The translations under genes were made by a program, and so were the position numbers. Below the pieces are notes generated by a model, which was given only the letters and a program-made list of their open reading frames with translations, was not told where the DNA came from and did no database searches. A DNA stretch of 64,000 nucleotides from Paenochrobactrum pullorum. GTDB lineage: Bacteria; Pseudomonadota; Alphaproteobacteria; Rhizobiales; Rhizobiaceae. How positions within the stretch are numbered: the first letter of the stretch is position 1; each line of letters opens with the position of its first letter. This document shows, piece by piece, positions 1-9,292 of the stretch. The stretch spans positions 248,001 to 312,000 of the forward strand of contig NZ_JBHEEH010000001.1 of NCBI RefSeq assembly GCF_041929845.1, in the 5' to 3' direction.

Positions 1-20
1 AAACCGATCCTGCCGTTTAA
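1..20 (+). CDS. 3' end of upstream gene, possibly accD (partial)
   Basis: The first 20 bases can be read as the last codons of a plus-strand gene (acc gat cct gcc gtt taa, T-D-P-A-V-stop), ending 12 bases before the folC start. In Rhizobiales accD (acetyl-CoA carboxylase carboxyltransferase beta subunit) commonly lies directly upstream of folC, so this may be the accD tail. Five codons cannot prove the identity. Confidence 0.3.
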
Positions 21-32
21 GAAGTCATCATC

Positions 33-1358
33 ATGAGCAAAGCTTCCGCTGCCATTGAGCGGTTGATGGAATTGCACCCAAAGGGATTCGATCTTTCACT
101 GGATCGGATCCTCAAGCTTTTAGAGCGGCTGGGTAATCCTCACCTCAACTTACCGCCTGTTATTCACATTGCCGGCACGAATGGTAAGGGCTCCACGTCA
201 GCTTTTGCACGTGCATTGCTGGAAGCATCGGGCTTAAGCGTGCATGTTCACACCTCGCCGCATCTGGTCAACTGGCACGAGCGTTATCGCTTGGGCGCAC
301 CAAATGGCGGCCAGTATGTTTCGGATGATGTATTGGCTGAGGCGATTGAACGTGTAGCTGTGGCCAATAATGGTGAATATATCACCGTTTTTGAGATTAT
401 GGCCGCTGTTGCTTTTGTGCTTTTCTCCGAACATCCGGCCGATGCCGTGGTGCTGGAAGTTGGCCTTGGCGGGCGCTTTGATGCCACCAATGTGGTGGTT
501 GATCCGGCTGTTTCCGTCATCATGCCGATAGGCATTGATCACACCGCTTTCTTGGGCGATACAATTGAAGCGATTGCCGTTGAAAAAGCTGGTATCATGA
601 AGCGTGGCTGTCCGGTGGTTATCGGTTTCCAGCCAAGTGTGGCAGCGCTTGATGTGCTGGTAGATAAGGCTGAACGCTTAAGATGTCCGGTGACGATTTA
701 CGGGCAGGATTTCATCGCATTTGAAGAACATGGCCGCATGGTCTTTCAGGATGAAGAAGGGCTCGTTGATCTGCCTTTGCCACGTTTGCCGGGGCGCCAT
801 CAGCTTTCCAATGCGGCAGCAGCCATTGAAGCTGTGCGTATGGCCGGTTTTGATTTGACCGATAAAGCGATTGAAAAAGCTATGCTGGTGGTGGAGTGGC
901 CTGCACGTATGCAGCGCCTGACCCATGGCGCATTGGTTGATCTTGCGCCCAATGGTTCCGAGATCTGGTTGGATGGCGGCCATAATCCGGCGGCTGGTCT
1001 TGTTATTGCCGAAGCTTTTGCTGAGCTTGAAGACCGCGTCCCGCGTCCGCTTTATTTGATTACAGGCATGATCAATACCAAAGATCCGAAAGGCTTTTTT
1101 GAAGCCTTTGCAGGCATGGCACGACGCGTTTTCACTGTGCCGATTGCTTCCAGTGACGCCAGTATCAACAATGCCGATCTGGCACTGGCGGCGGAAGCCG
1201 CAGGCATTCCGGCAGAGCCTGTTCACTCCGTTGCCAATGCTTTGAAGCTGCTGCGTGATGCGAGCACCAATGATGAAGTGCCACCGCGTATTTTGATCGG
1301 AGGCTCGCTTTATCTGGCAGGAGATGTGCTGCATGAAAACGGCACCCCGCCAGTTTGA
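33..1358 (+). CDS. folC: Bifunctional folylpolyglutamate synthase / dihydrofolate synthase
   Basis: This 441-residue cytoplasmic ligase adds glutamate to dihydropteroate and to reduced folates, in folate biosynthesis and retention. The Mur-ligase-type P-loop is visible near residues 46-56 (HIAGTNGKGSTS), and the C-terminal half has the LDGGHNPAA motif that starts the glutamate-ligase domain. The length is normal for the family. The ATG follows closely on the preceding gene, which fits an accD-folC operon. The gene ends in a strong hairpin terminator shared with the convergent trxA gene. Identification is secure from motifs and length. Confidence 0.95.
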   Translation: MSKASAAIERLMELHPKGFDLSLDRILKLLERLGNPHLNLPPVIHIAGTNGKGSTSAFARALLEASGLSVHVHTSPHLVNWHERYRLGAPNGGQYVSDDVLAEAIERVAVANNGEYITVFEIMAAVAFVLFSEHPADAVVLEVGLGGRFDATNVVVDPAVSVIMPIGIDHTAFLGDTIEAIAVEKAGIMKRGCPVVIGFQPSVAALDVLVDKAERLRCPVTIYGQDFIAFEEHGRMVFQDEEGLVDLPLPRLPGRHQLSNAAAAIEAVRMAGFDLTDKAIEKAMLVVEWPARMQRLTHGALVDLAPNGSEIWLDGGHNPAAGLVIAEAFAELEDRVPRPLYLITGMINTKDPKGFFEAFAGMARRVFTVPIASSDASINNADLALAAEAAGIPAEPVHSVANALKLLRDASTNDEVPPRILIGGSLYLAGDVLHENGTPPV

Positions 1359-1385
1359 TCTGTGCTTGTTTAAGATGATTGCATA

Positions 1386-1416
1386 AAAAAAGCGGCCTCG
1401 TGAGAAGCCGCTTTTT
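1386..1416. terminator. Bidirectional rho-independent terminator between folC and trxA
   Basis: A perfect 10-bp stem, AAAAAGCGGC / GCCGCTTTTT, has A-tracts on the left and T-tracts on the right. It therefore works as an intrinsic terminator for both convergent genes, folC on plus and trxA on minus. Confidence 0.85.
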
Positions 1417-1436
1417 TAATCTTAAACATCAGCCGA

Positions 1437-1760
1437 TTAAGCAGCTGAGTTTTTAATCCAGTCAGCCAGACGGCTTTTAGGTGCTGCACCAACCATATTG
1501 GCGGCAACTTCACCGTTTTTGAACATCAACAGTGTTGGGATTGAACGCACACCGAACTGCGCTGCGAGTTCCGGATTTTCGTCAATGTTGAGCTTGGCGA
1601 TTTTAACCTGACCGGCCATTTCAGCAGCAATTTCGTCAAGTGCAGGTGCAATCATTTTGCAAGGGCCGCACCATTCAGCCCAGAAATCCACGACAACAGG
1701 GACATCTGCCTGCAAAACGTCGGACTGGAAGTTGCTGTTGTCAATTTTTACGGTTGCCAT
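1437..1760 (-). CDS. trxA: Thioredoxin
   Basis: A small cytoplasmic dithiol oxidoreductase of 107 residues with the active site WCGPC in the expected context (FWAEWCGPCKM) and the conserved cis-proline segment (RSIPTLLMF). The reading frame is open ten codons further upstream, but the ATG at 1760 gives the standard N terminus (MATVKIDNSNF) and is preceded by AAGGAA at good distance. It is the last gene of the minus-strand run starting at divL, after addA with a gap of about 110 bp, so it may also have its own promoter. The folC-trxA-addA order is typical of Rhizobiales. Confidence 0.95.
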   Translation of the reverse strand: MATVKIDNSNFQSDVLQADVPVVVDFWAEWCGPCKMIAPALDEIAAEMAGQVKIAKLNIDENPELAAQFGVRSIPTLLMFKNGEVAANMVGAAPKSRLADWIKNSAA

Positions 1761-1871
1761 GGGGCGTTCCTTTTCGATTCTGTGTGGCACATTATGTGGT
1801 GTTTGATGCGTCTTGCGTCAAGCAGATATAGATTAATTCTCACATGTGTGAATGAATGTTACAGGTTAATT

Positions 1872-4800
1872 TCATTCATCTGCAATTTTCTCGGACTTGT
1901 GTTTTCCGAGTTTTTTGATGGCATTTTCCATCACCTCAACCGGCAGTTCAATCAAGATCGGTGCTTCGGTGAAAAGCACTGCGGCTTCAATTTTATGCTG
2001 CGGATAAAGCGGCTTCATCAACTCGCGGTAAAGCGCTAGCTGGGTGATATAGGCAGGTGGCACTTCTTCAAGCGTTAAAGCAGGTGGGCGGTTGGTTTTA
2101 TAGTCAATGATGCGCACGGTCGTATCAGTAACGCTCAACCGGTCGATAATGCCCGAAACAGCCTGTTCTTTGCCGTTTAAATCAAGCATGCCCATCACGG
2201 AAACTTCCGTTTTGGAATTGATGTCAAAAACATCAGCAAAGGCCGGATCATTGAGGATTGTCTCAATCGACTCCCAAGCCTTTTGACGGTTTTCCTCGCT
2301 CCAGTCTTTGCCTGCATGTTGTAAATATTGCTGCGCCACAGCGCCGCGTTCATCAACCGGCACATTGGGCAAATGCTGCAATAAAGCATGCATGATGGTG
2401 CCGCGTTGAAGCGCAAAAGCGGGGCTGGTGTTTATCGCTTCAAGAACGGGCGAATGATTGCCGAGTGGCGGCGCATCTTCCAATTCAATGAGTGCTGAGG
2501 CACCCGATGGTGTGAGCGGTCGCGGCATGCCCTTTTCAGGTGCCATACGGCTACGGAAAAGCTCCGGCAATGGCGGATAGTTATGCGGCTTGCTTTCTTC
2601 GGTCTCTTGAATGGTGATATTGCCAAGGGGTGTTTTTTGATAACGGCGCGCTGTGACACCTGCAACAGGATGCCCGAATGGCTCTGACAACGGGCTTAAA
2701 GCATCATCAACAAGCTTGTGCCATGTCTCATCAACTTCGCGCACACCACGATAGCCGCAGACGATCAAACGGTCTTCTGCGCGGGTCATACCGACATAGA
2801 GCAGGCGGCGATATTCTTCCTCAGAGCGGGTTTTAAGTTCTTCGCGCCGCTCAATCGTGGCAGCGGTTTCAAGCGATTGATTGGGTTGCCATAAATAGCC
2901 TTTGCCCTGAAACCCGTCCGGCTCATGCATGGGAATGGCCATCAGTTTGGGTGCCTGACTGCTCGTCCATGCGCTGTTGCCCGGATCGACCAAGAAAACA
3001 ATGGCTGCTTCCAGCCCCTTGGAGGCATGCACAGTCATGATGCGCACTTCATCGCGACGTTGATCAAGTTCACGCTTGATCTCCGGCGTGGCGGCTTCCA
3101 GCGTCTCCAGAAAGGATTGTAAGCCCGGTAGTCCGGCACGCTCCGTTGCCAGCGCGTAATTTTGAAACTCGTCGATAATATCACCCGCTTCCGGCCCAAG
3201 ACGTGCCAGCAGCAAACGGCGCGCACCGTCAGCACTTAAAATATGGGTGTAAAATTCATAGACCGGCATCGTGTCAGCCATGGAGCGCCAATGGCTGAGC
3301 TTTTTGTGAACTGCTGCCAGTTCTGCATCTTCGCGCGAGGCTTGATAGAGCTTTTCAAACAGGATTTGCCCTTTGGCGCGCCCATAGGCAAGCGTGAATA
3401 ACTTATCATCATCCCAGCCGAAAAGCGGACTTTTCAACAAAGCTGCCAGCGACAGATTATCAGCTGGTTGCAGCACAAAACGCCCGATGGCCATCAAATC
3501 CTGAATGGCGATATGCGAGGTCAGGCGCAAACGGTCGGCACCGGCCACCGGCACCAGATTGTTTTTCAGTGCACGGGAAAGGGCCGGCATAAACTGGTCA
3601 CGTTTACGCACCAGCACCATAATATCACGTGGTGCGATTTTTCGCCCCTTACCGGCAATAATCGCACCGCTATCAAGCCAGTGGCGGATGGTTAGAGCAA
3701 TCTGGTCGGCAAGCCGGATGGCAGGCGCTGCCAGATGGTCGACAGGTGTGCGCCAATCATCGGGTTCTTCCACGACTTGAGGGCTGAGCATATCCCAGAT
3801 TTCCACGTCCCCCGGCGCATCACTGCGGATAGCGGCGTGCAAAGTAGGGCCGGGCACCAGCCCAAGCCCGCGGAAAGCTTCAGGGCGGGAGAACACTTCA
3901 TCAACAGCGCTCAACACATCTGGCGTCGAGCGGAAAGAGAAATTGAGGCTGACTTTTTCAAAAGTAAGCTCGGCACGTTCGGCTTGTTTTTTAACATCAT
4001 TGCCCGAGGCTGCAAAATCCTCCGGCACTGCCCCTTGGAAAGAGTAGATCGACTGTTTTTCATCGCCCACCGCAAAAAGGGTACGCCGGACATCACGTTG
4101 GCCAAGCCCTGAGAAAAACTCGTCAGACAGCATACGGATTACGCGCCATTGGTCAGGGCTGGTATCTTGCGCTTCATCGACAAGCACATGGTCTATGCCG
4201 CGATCAAGCTTATATTGCACCCATTGCCCCGCGCCATCACGGGCGAGAAGCGCCACGGTGCGGGTGATGAGATCATCAAAATCCAGTAAACCGCGACGGC
4301 GTTTTAATAATTGGTAGCGCGACAAAAGCTCGTCGATAATCTGATAGGCGGCAAGATTGATCCGCACCAGACGCAATAGCTTGATCCGCTCCACCGCTTC
4401 ATAAATGCGGGTTGAGGCATCGATGAAAAGATCATCAAAATTCGGCAGCAGTTTACGAACCGCGGCTGAGCCGACATAAGACGCAGCTTTCGGCATACCG
4501 TCGGTTTTTTTCAAAAAGGCTTCGGTGAGTACGGCTTGTTTGTCACGTAATGATTCTACTTTGCCAAGCTGCTTCAATTGCAGGGCAAAATCCTGTGCGC
4601 GTGCCGCCCCTTTCGGAATGGAAAGAATGAGATCAAGAACATCTGTCTCAAACTCAATAACCGGCAACTGGTCGTTTAAAATGGTCGCTTCGGTCTCATG
4701 CGGCTCAAAGCGGAAAATACTGCGTAAAGCGCTTTCACGTTCTGATGCTACGCCAAGTTGGCGCAAAAATTCGTGTAATCCGTGGCGCTGGCGAATGGCT

Positions 4801-5402
4801 TCATCCAACAGGTTTTGCAGGCCAAACTCACCGGCTGTATCCAGCACTGTGGTGAAGGCTTCGGCCAAAGCTTCATTGCCGCCATTATGGGCCGTTTCCA
4901 GCAATTGGCGGCGCGCTTCGCCAACAAGTGCTGCTTGCATCAAATCGTCCAGCATTTCAAAATGGCCGGCAATATTGGCTTCCAGTGGAAACTGATGCAG
5001 AATAGCTTCACAAAAAGCGTGAATGGTCTGAATTTTCAAACCGCCCGGTGTTTCCAATGCCCGTGCAAACAGGCGGCGGGCGATATTCAAACGCATTTCA
5101 GAAGGAACTTGTCCTTCAAGCTTTTCCAGCACTTTTGCCAGTTGTGCATCATCCAGCATCGCCCAATCGGAAAGCCGCGAGAAGACGCGGTTTTGCATAA
5201 CCGCCGCTGCCGCTTTGGTGTAGGTAAGGCAGAGAATTTTTGAAGGGTCGGTGCCCTCCAGCAACAAGCGAATAACGCGCTCGGTCAAAACATGGGTTTT
5301 GCCTGAACCGGCATTTGCCGAAACCCAGACACTGTCAAACGGATTGGCGGCCTTGCTTTGCGCCTGAATTGTTTCGGGTGGAATGTTCAATGGTGTTTTC
5401 AT
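1872..5402 (-). CDS. addA: Double-strand break repair helicase-nuclease AddA
   Basis: The AddA subunit (1176 residues from the chosen start) of the AddAB helicase-nuclease, the alphaproteobacterial counterpart of RecBCD; it resects DNA double-strand ends for recombination. It shows the UvrD-type Walker A (SANAGSGKTHVLTERV), helicase motifs such as DEAQDTSPDQW and the RLLYVGMTRAEDRL segment, and a C-terminal RecB-family nuclease motif (VRIIDYKTNRPP). The frame is open 14 codons further upstream, but the ATG at 5402 overlaps the addB stop as ATGA, the usual coupling for this pair. Confidence 0.96.
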   Translation of the reverse strand: MKTPLNIPPETIQAQSKAANPFDSVWVSANAGSGKTHVLTERVIRLLLEGTDPSKILCLTYTKAAAAVMQNRVFSRLSDWAMLDDAQLAKVLEKLEGQVPSEMRLNIARRLFARALETPGGLKIQTIHAFCEAILHQFPLEANIAGHFEMLDDLMQAALVGEARRQLLETAHNGGNEALAEAFTTVLDTAGEFGLQNLLDEAIRQRHGLHEFLRQLGVASERESALRSIFRFEPHETEATILNDQLPVIEFETDVLDLILSIPKGAARAQDFALQLKQLGKVESLRDKQAVLTEAFLKKTDGMPKAASYVGSAAVRKLLPNFDDLFIDASTRIYEAVERIKLLRLVRINLAAYQIIDELLSRYQLLKRRRGLLDFDDLITRTVALLARDGAGQWVQYKLDRGIDHVLVDEAQDTSPDQWRVIRMLSDEFFSGLGQRDVRRTLFAVGDEKQSIYSFQGAVPEDFAASGNDVKKQAERAELTFEKVSLNFSFRSTPDVLSAVDEVFSRPEAFRGLGLVPGPTLHAAIRSDAPGDVEIWDMLSPQVVEEPDDWRTPVDHLAAPAIRLADQIALTIRHWLDSGAIIAGKGRKIAPRDIMVLVRKRDQFMPALSRALKNNLVPVAGADRLRLTSHIAIQDLMAIGRFVLQPADNLSLAALLKSPLFGWDDDKLFTLAYGRAKGQILFEKLYQASREDAELAAVHKKLSHWRSMADTMPVYEFYTHILSADGARRLLLARLGPEAGDIIDEFQNYALATERAGLPGLQSFLETLEAATPEIKRELDQRRDEVRIMTVHASKGLEAAIVFLVDPGNSAWTSSQAPKLMAIPMHEPDGFQGKGYLWQPNQSLETAATIERREELKTRSEEEYRRLLYVGMTRAEDRLIVCGYRGVREVDETWHKLVDDALSPLSEPFGHPVAGVTARRYQKTPLGNITIQETEESKPHNYPPLPELFRSRMAPEKGMPRPLTPSGASALIELEDAPPLGNHSPVLEAINTSPAFALQRGTIMHALLQHLPNVPVDERGAVAQQYLQHAGKDWSEENRQKAWESIETILNDPAFADVFDINSKTEVSVMGMLDLNGKEQAVSGIIDRLSVTDTTVRIIDYKTNRPPALTLEEVPPAYITQLALYRELMKPLYPQHKIEAAVLFTEAPILIELPVEVMENAIKKLGKHKSEKIADE

Positions 5403-8400
5403 TCGCTTGCCCCTTCTCCACCATCTGCGCCACCGGCAGACCATTCCAACACGCGGGCGAGATGGTCATAATCACCAGTCAAATCCGTTTCACGGAACGG
5501 CAGAGCACGTGACAGATAGCCTTTATTTTCAGTTTTATAGTCGCTCAGCAATTCTTCGAGCCTGCGCCATGCTTCTTCGCCGATTTCCGGTGCGGATTTC
5601 TGACTTGGTTCCGGTCGGCTGATCTTCAAAATAGATTCCGGCACCACAGCACCGCTGGCTTTCAGGCGCACATAAAGCAGATCAGAAGCTGGAATCGCGC
5701 CCACTTCCTCAAAGGCACCGCGCGCCTGAAGGGCAGCTTCGAGTGCCAGCTGTGGCGACAAGAGAATGTGGGCTTGCTTTAATGAAGGGGTTGAACCGGT
5801 TTTAAAATCGATGATCTCGGTAGTGCCGTCCTGCATCACATCCACACGGTCGGCGCGGCCTGAAAGCGTGATGCCGAGCGAGCCGATTTCACGTTTTTTC
5901 GAAGCGATTTCGGCGTGACGGATTTTCAAATTATAGTTGCGCTCGCGCTCCCAGTTTAAAAATTCTGGCACCAAAGCTTCAAAACGCGGCCACCAAACGG
6001 CTTCAATCTCGATCGGCAGATCGGCCTCGGCAAAAAACTGACGGCCAATTTCAATCAGGTTTTGATGCGAGTCTTCAGCCATCACATCGAAGCCGGATTG
6101 CGTGAAATGCCCGATAATATCATGAAATAGCGTGCCGCGCTCGGCAGGACCCGGATCACGGATGAGGGGATCAAGCGGGTTCAGTTTCAAGATTTTACGC
6201 GCATAAATCGCATATGGGTCGCGCCGCAATGTTTCGATATCGGTGACCGAAAAATGCGTCGGGCGGGCAGAAACCGGTGGTTTCGGCTCCGGTCGTTTGA
6301 CGAAGGGAATATCGGCAGAGCGATCAATCTCGCGCGCCCAGTGCAGAAAACGCCCACCGCGCTGACGCATGGTGTCAGTCACTTCATTGCCAAGCACAGT
6401 TTGCAGGCGTTGCAACCAGCGAGACGGCACTGTCGGGGCATTGTCGGTGCGGTCAGCGCGCGACAACACCACATGATCCATGCCTAAAGCCATCTGGAAA
6501 TCATGAGCGGCAAGGCCGGTGCGCCGCTCTGGCGGTTCCAGTGCGATGGCCGCTTTCATCGGGCGCGACATGAACGGGTCATTGCGGGTTTTGGAAGGCC
6601 AGCTGCCTTCGTTCAAGCCGCCGATAATCACCGTATCAATGGTTTGCAGACGGGCTTCCAAGGCACCCCAAATAAACAGGCGTGGATTGCCGCCCGGTCG
6701 TGGCTTGACGGTTTCACCGGAAATTAAAGCTTCAAAAACCGCAGGCCATTCAATGGTTTCAAACTCCAGATCGGCTTCTGTGGCAATCAGATTACGCAAC
6801 AGGGACGCAAATTGTTCGCCTGCCTCGCCGGAATAAAGCGCCCCGACATTTCCCTGCTCATCACGAGCGAGTGTTTCCAGTACCTCCACGCTTGCGCGCA
6901 CAATGGCTGCCATATCAGTGTGCTGACCGGCACTTTTGGTGAAGTCTGCCAGTGGTTTAACCGCTTCTGACAGTTCTTCACATAAAACTCGCGCATTGGT
7001 GATCTGTTCTTCAACAGTCAGATCAATCCACAAAGGTTTGCGGTTAGCATTCAGCCCTTCGGTGAGTTTACCCTCGAAAAACTCCGGCAATTCAGCAATA
7101 GACGCGCGGCCCGTGCCGCCACGAAAGGCGATCAGTTCCAGTGCTTCTGCCGCTAAGCGGCGCTCGATGCGTGGTTTGCCAAGCTTTGTCAGCGGGTGTT
7201 TCAGCAATGCCAGCAATGCCACCGGATCGCCGGGATTAAAGATGGTTTCAATCACCAGTCGCATGAGGGTGACAGGTTCGGCATCGCGCAAAAAACGCCC
7301 GCCTGAATCATCGGCCTCAATGCCAAAGCGTGCCAGTTCTGCGGCCACACGGCGCGCCAGATTACGGTCGGCGGTGACAAGGGCTGCGGTTTTGTTTGGA
7401 TCGCTGATGGCTTCACGTAAAGCACAGGCAACGCTCAAAGCTTCCTCGCGCTCATTGGCGGCTTCAATCATATCGATTTGTTTTGTGGCGGCCAAGCGAT
7501 GCTCAAGCGTCATATCCGGTTGGCTTAAAAGATCACGCCAATGTTCGGTGCTTTCTGCCGGACGCAGTGCTTCGGCGGCAATGCGCTCTAAGGTTCTTTT
7601 TTCAGGCGAATGATCAGGCAAATATTCAACCGCATCGCGGTTGGTGCTCATGCGGGTGAGCAATTGATAAAAACCATATTGCGGATGGCCGAATATAGAC
7701 GGGTTTTGCTCAGGCCGACCTAAAATGTGCCAAGCCGCATCATCAAGGTCGCGGTCAAGGCCGGGCAGCACTAATGCGCCTTGTGGCAGCTTGGCGATTG
7801 TGGCGATCAGTTCGGCGGTGGCAGGAATGGAACCGGTGGTACCGGCAGCAATCACAGGGCCTTCCGGTGGAAAACGCGTTAAACGATCTGTTTCGATTTC
7901 AATCAGGCGATTGCGATAAGCAGCCGGATTGGAAAGTCCGCGCTCTTTCAACACTTCCGGCCAAATCGTGGTGACGATTTCCAGAAAACTCAATGTCACC
8001 CGCCACCAGTCAGCAAGTTCGTCAGGGGCGATGAGTTTCAGCTCTGCCCAATCGGCACTTTCGGTTTCCACCTGGTCCATCAGATTGGCCAGATCACGCG
8101 CCAGCCAGATGGCGTCGGCGGTGGTGGTCGGTACTGAAACATCTTCAACGCCAAAAAGCGCGCGTACATGTTCAGGCAGGCTCTCGCGCCAAGGTTTGAT
8201 CAGGCGGGTGAGCAGAAGCAAGCGCTCGGCTTTGTTGATAGGCGGATTGAGTTGCAGAAATTCACGCGCATCCGCATCGAAAAACACCGCTTCTTCATCC
8301 ACATCACCAAGGGCGCGGATGGTGGGCAGAATAGCCGAACGGGCATGGCTCTTTTCCACCAAAAGCGAGCGCAGACTGCGTGCGGCACGGCGTGTCGGCA

Positions 8401-8551
8401 CATAGATGGTGGCTTTGGCCAATGCCAGCGGATCGCTTCGATCAGCCGGAAAACCTTTGATGATTTTACCTTGCAATAGGGCATCGACAAAGCTTGGCAG
8501 AAAGGGTGTGCCAGGAGGAGTAGAAAATATGTGCGGGTCTCTGTTGCTCAT
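5399..8551 (-). CDS. addB: Double-strand break repair protein AddB
   Basis: The 1050-residue partner subunit of AddAB. The protein is of the alphaproteobacterial type, starting MSNRDPHIFSTPPGTPF and ending with a PD-(D/E)XK nuclease domain in which GRADRVDVMQDGTTEIIDFKTGS is readable near residue 900. Its stop overlaps the addA start by 4 bases, so the two subunits are probably made by coupled translation. It lies 18 bp downstream of the MurU-like gene in the same minus-strand cluster. Confidence 0.95.
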   Translation of the reverse strand: MSNRDPHIFSTPPGTPFLPSFVDALLQGKIIKGFPADRSDPLALAKATIYVPTRRAARSLRSLLVEKSHARSAILPTIRALGDVDEEAVFFDADAREFLQLNPPINKAERLLLLTRLIKPWRESLPEHVRALFGVEDVSVPTTTADAIWLARDLANLMDQVETESADWAELKLIAPDELADWWRVTLSFLEIVTTIWPEVLKERGLSNPAAYRNRLIEIETDRLTRFPPEGPVIAAGTTGSIPATAELIATIAKLPQGALVLPGLDRDLDDAAWHILGRPEQNPSIFGHPQYGFYQLLTRMSTNRDAVEYLPDHSPEKRTLERIAAEALRPAESTEHWRDLLSQPDMTLEHRLAATKQIDMIEAANEREEALSVACALREAISDPNKTAALVTADRNLARRVAAELARFGIEADDSGGRFLRDAEPVTLMRLVIETIFNPGDPVALLALLKHPLTKLGKPRIERRLAAEALELIAFRGGTGRASIAELPEFFEGKLTEGLNANRKPLWIDLTVEEQITNARVLCEELSEAVKPLADFTKSAGQHTDMAAIVRASVEVLETLARDEQGNVGALYSGEAGEQFASLLRNLIATEADLEFETIEWPAVFEALISGETVKPRPGGNPRLFIWGALEARLQTIDTVIIGGLNEGSWPSKTRNDPFMSRPMKAAIALEPPERRTGLAAHDFQMALGMDHVVLSRADRTDNAPTVPSRWLQRLQTVLGNEVTDTMRQRGGRFLHWAREIDRSADIPFVKRPEPKPPVSARPTHFSVTDIETLRRDPYAIYARKILKLNPLDPLIRDPGPAERGTLFHDIIGHFTQSGFDVMAEDSHQNLIEIGRQFFAEADLPIEIEAVWWPRFEALVPEFLNWERERNYNLKIRHAEIASKKREIGSLGITLSGRADRVDVMQDGTTEIIDFKTGSTPSLKQAHILLSPQLALEAALQARGAFEEVGAIPASDLLYVRLKASGAVVPESILKISRPEPSQKSAPEIGEEAWRRLEELLSDYKTENKGYLSRALPFRETDLTGDYDHLARVLEWSAGGADGGEGASE

Positions 8552-8569
8552 AATTTTCTTCCTTCTTTT

Positions 8570-9292
8570 TTATTTGAGGGCTTCGAGCGCCTTTTCTGCG
8601 TCTTCGATAGCATCTGGCGTTCCGACGGTCAGCCAATGGCCATGCATGGGCATAGCATATAAACGCTTAGTCGCAATGGCATGGTCAAAATAGCGGTTGA
8701 GTGAGGAGATACCAGTCTCTGCATCTTTAAAGATGCGTGGATGAATGATTGCTGCCCCTGCATAAATAACCGACTGCGGATCATCATGCTGACGGCGCAA
8801 AAGTTGGTTGTCGGGCGTCAGGGTAAAGTCGCCCTTGCCGTCATATCCGGTTGCCTGATCAAGACGTGCAACCATCAGCAAAATATCCATGCGGGTTTCA
8901 TCAAAAGCTTCTGCCATTTGGTAAAGATTGGCAGGTTCGCCTTGTTGATCAACCCAGAATGTATCGGCATTGAGGATGTAAAAAGGCGCATCACCTAACA
9001 TCGGCAAAGCATTGATAATGCCGCCTGCGGAATCAAGCAGTTCTGCGCGCTCATTCGAAATGCTGATCGCTAAATCATGGCGGTTTTGCAAATGCGCTTC
9101 CAAGATGTCGGCCAGATAATGCACATTGATCACTGCTTGCTCGACACCTGCTTGTGCTAGTGAATCCAAACCGTAATCAATCAATGTTTTACCGGCAACT
9201 CTGACCATTGGCTTCGGGATGGTGTCGGTGATCGGGCGCATTCTTTTACCCAAACCTGCCGCCAGAACCATCGCTTTTTTTGGATGGATCAT
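8570..9292 (-). CDS. Nucleotidyltransferase, MurU-like (N-acetylmuramate-1-phosphate uridylyltransferase family)
   Basis: A 240-residue sugar-1-phosphate nucleotidyltransferase with the N-terminal signature AAGLGKRMRPITDTIPKPM followed by KTLIDYGLDSL, as in the NTP_transferase fold. The start overlaps the end of the TsaE/kinase fusion by 4 bases. In Pseudomonas the neighbouring pair AmgK (kinase) and MurU (uridylyltransferase) recycles MurNAc to UDP-MurNAc. The adjacent APH-type kinase domain here suggests the same role, but this rests on context, and another hexose phosphate remains possible. Confidence 0.8.
   Translation of the reverse strand: MIHPKKAMVLAAGLGKRMRPITDTIPKPMVRVAGKTLIDYGLDSLAQAGVEQAVINVHYLADILEAHLQNRHDLAISISNERAELLDSAGGIINALPMLGDAPFYILNADTFWVDQQGEPANLYQMAEAFDETRMDILLMVARLDQATGYDGKGDFTLTPDNQLLRRQHDDPQSVIYAGAAIIHPRIFKDAETGISSLNRYFDHAIATKRLYAMPMHGHWLTVGTPDAIEDAEKALEALK

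Noticed and set aside
5399..8551. Many long plus-strand frames opposite addA and addB
   Set aside because: They are antisense shadows of two long genes with firm motifs and lack start signals and family features.
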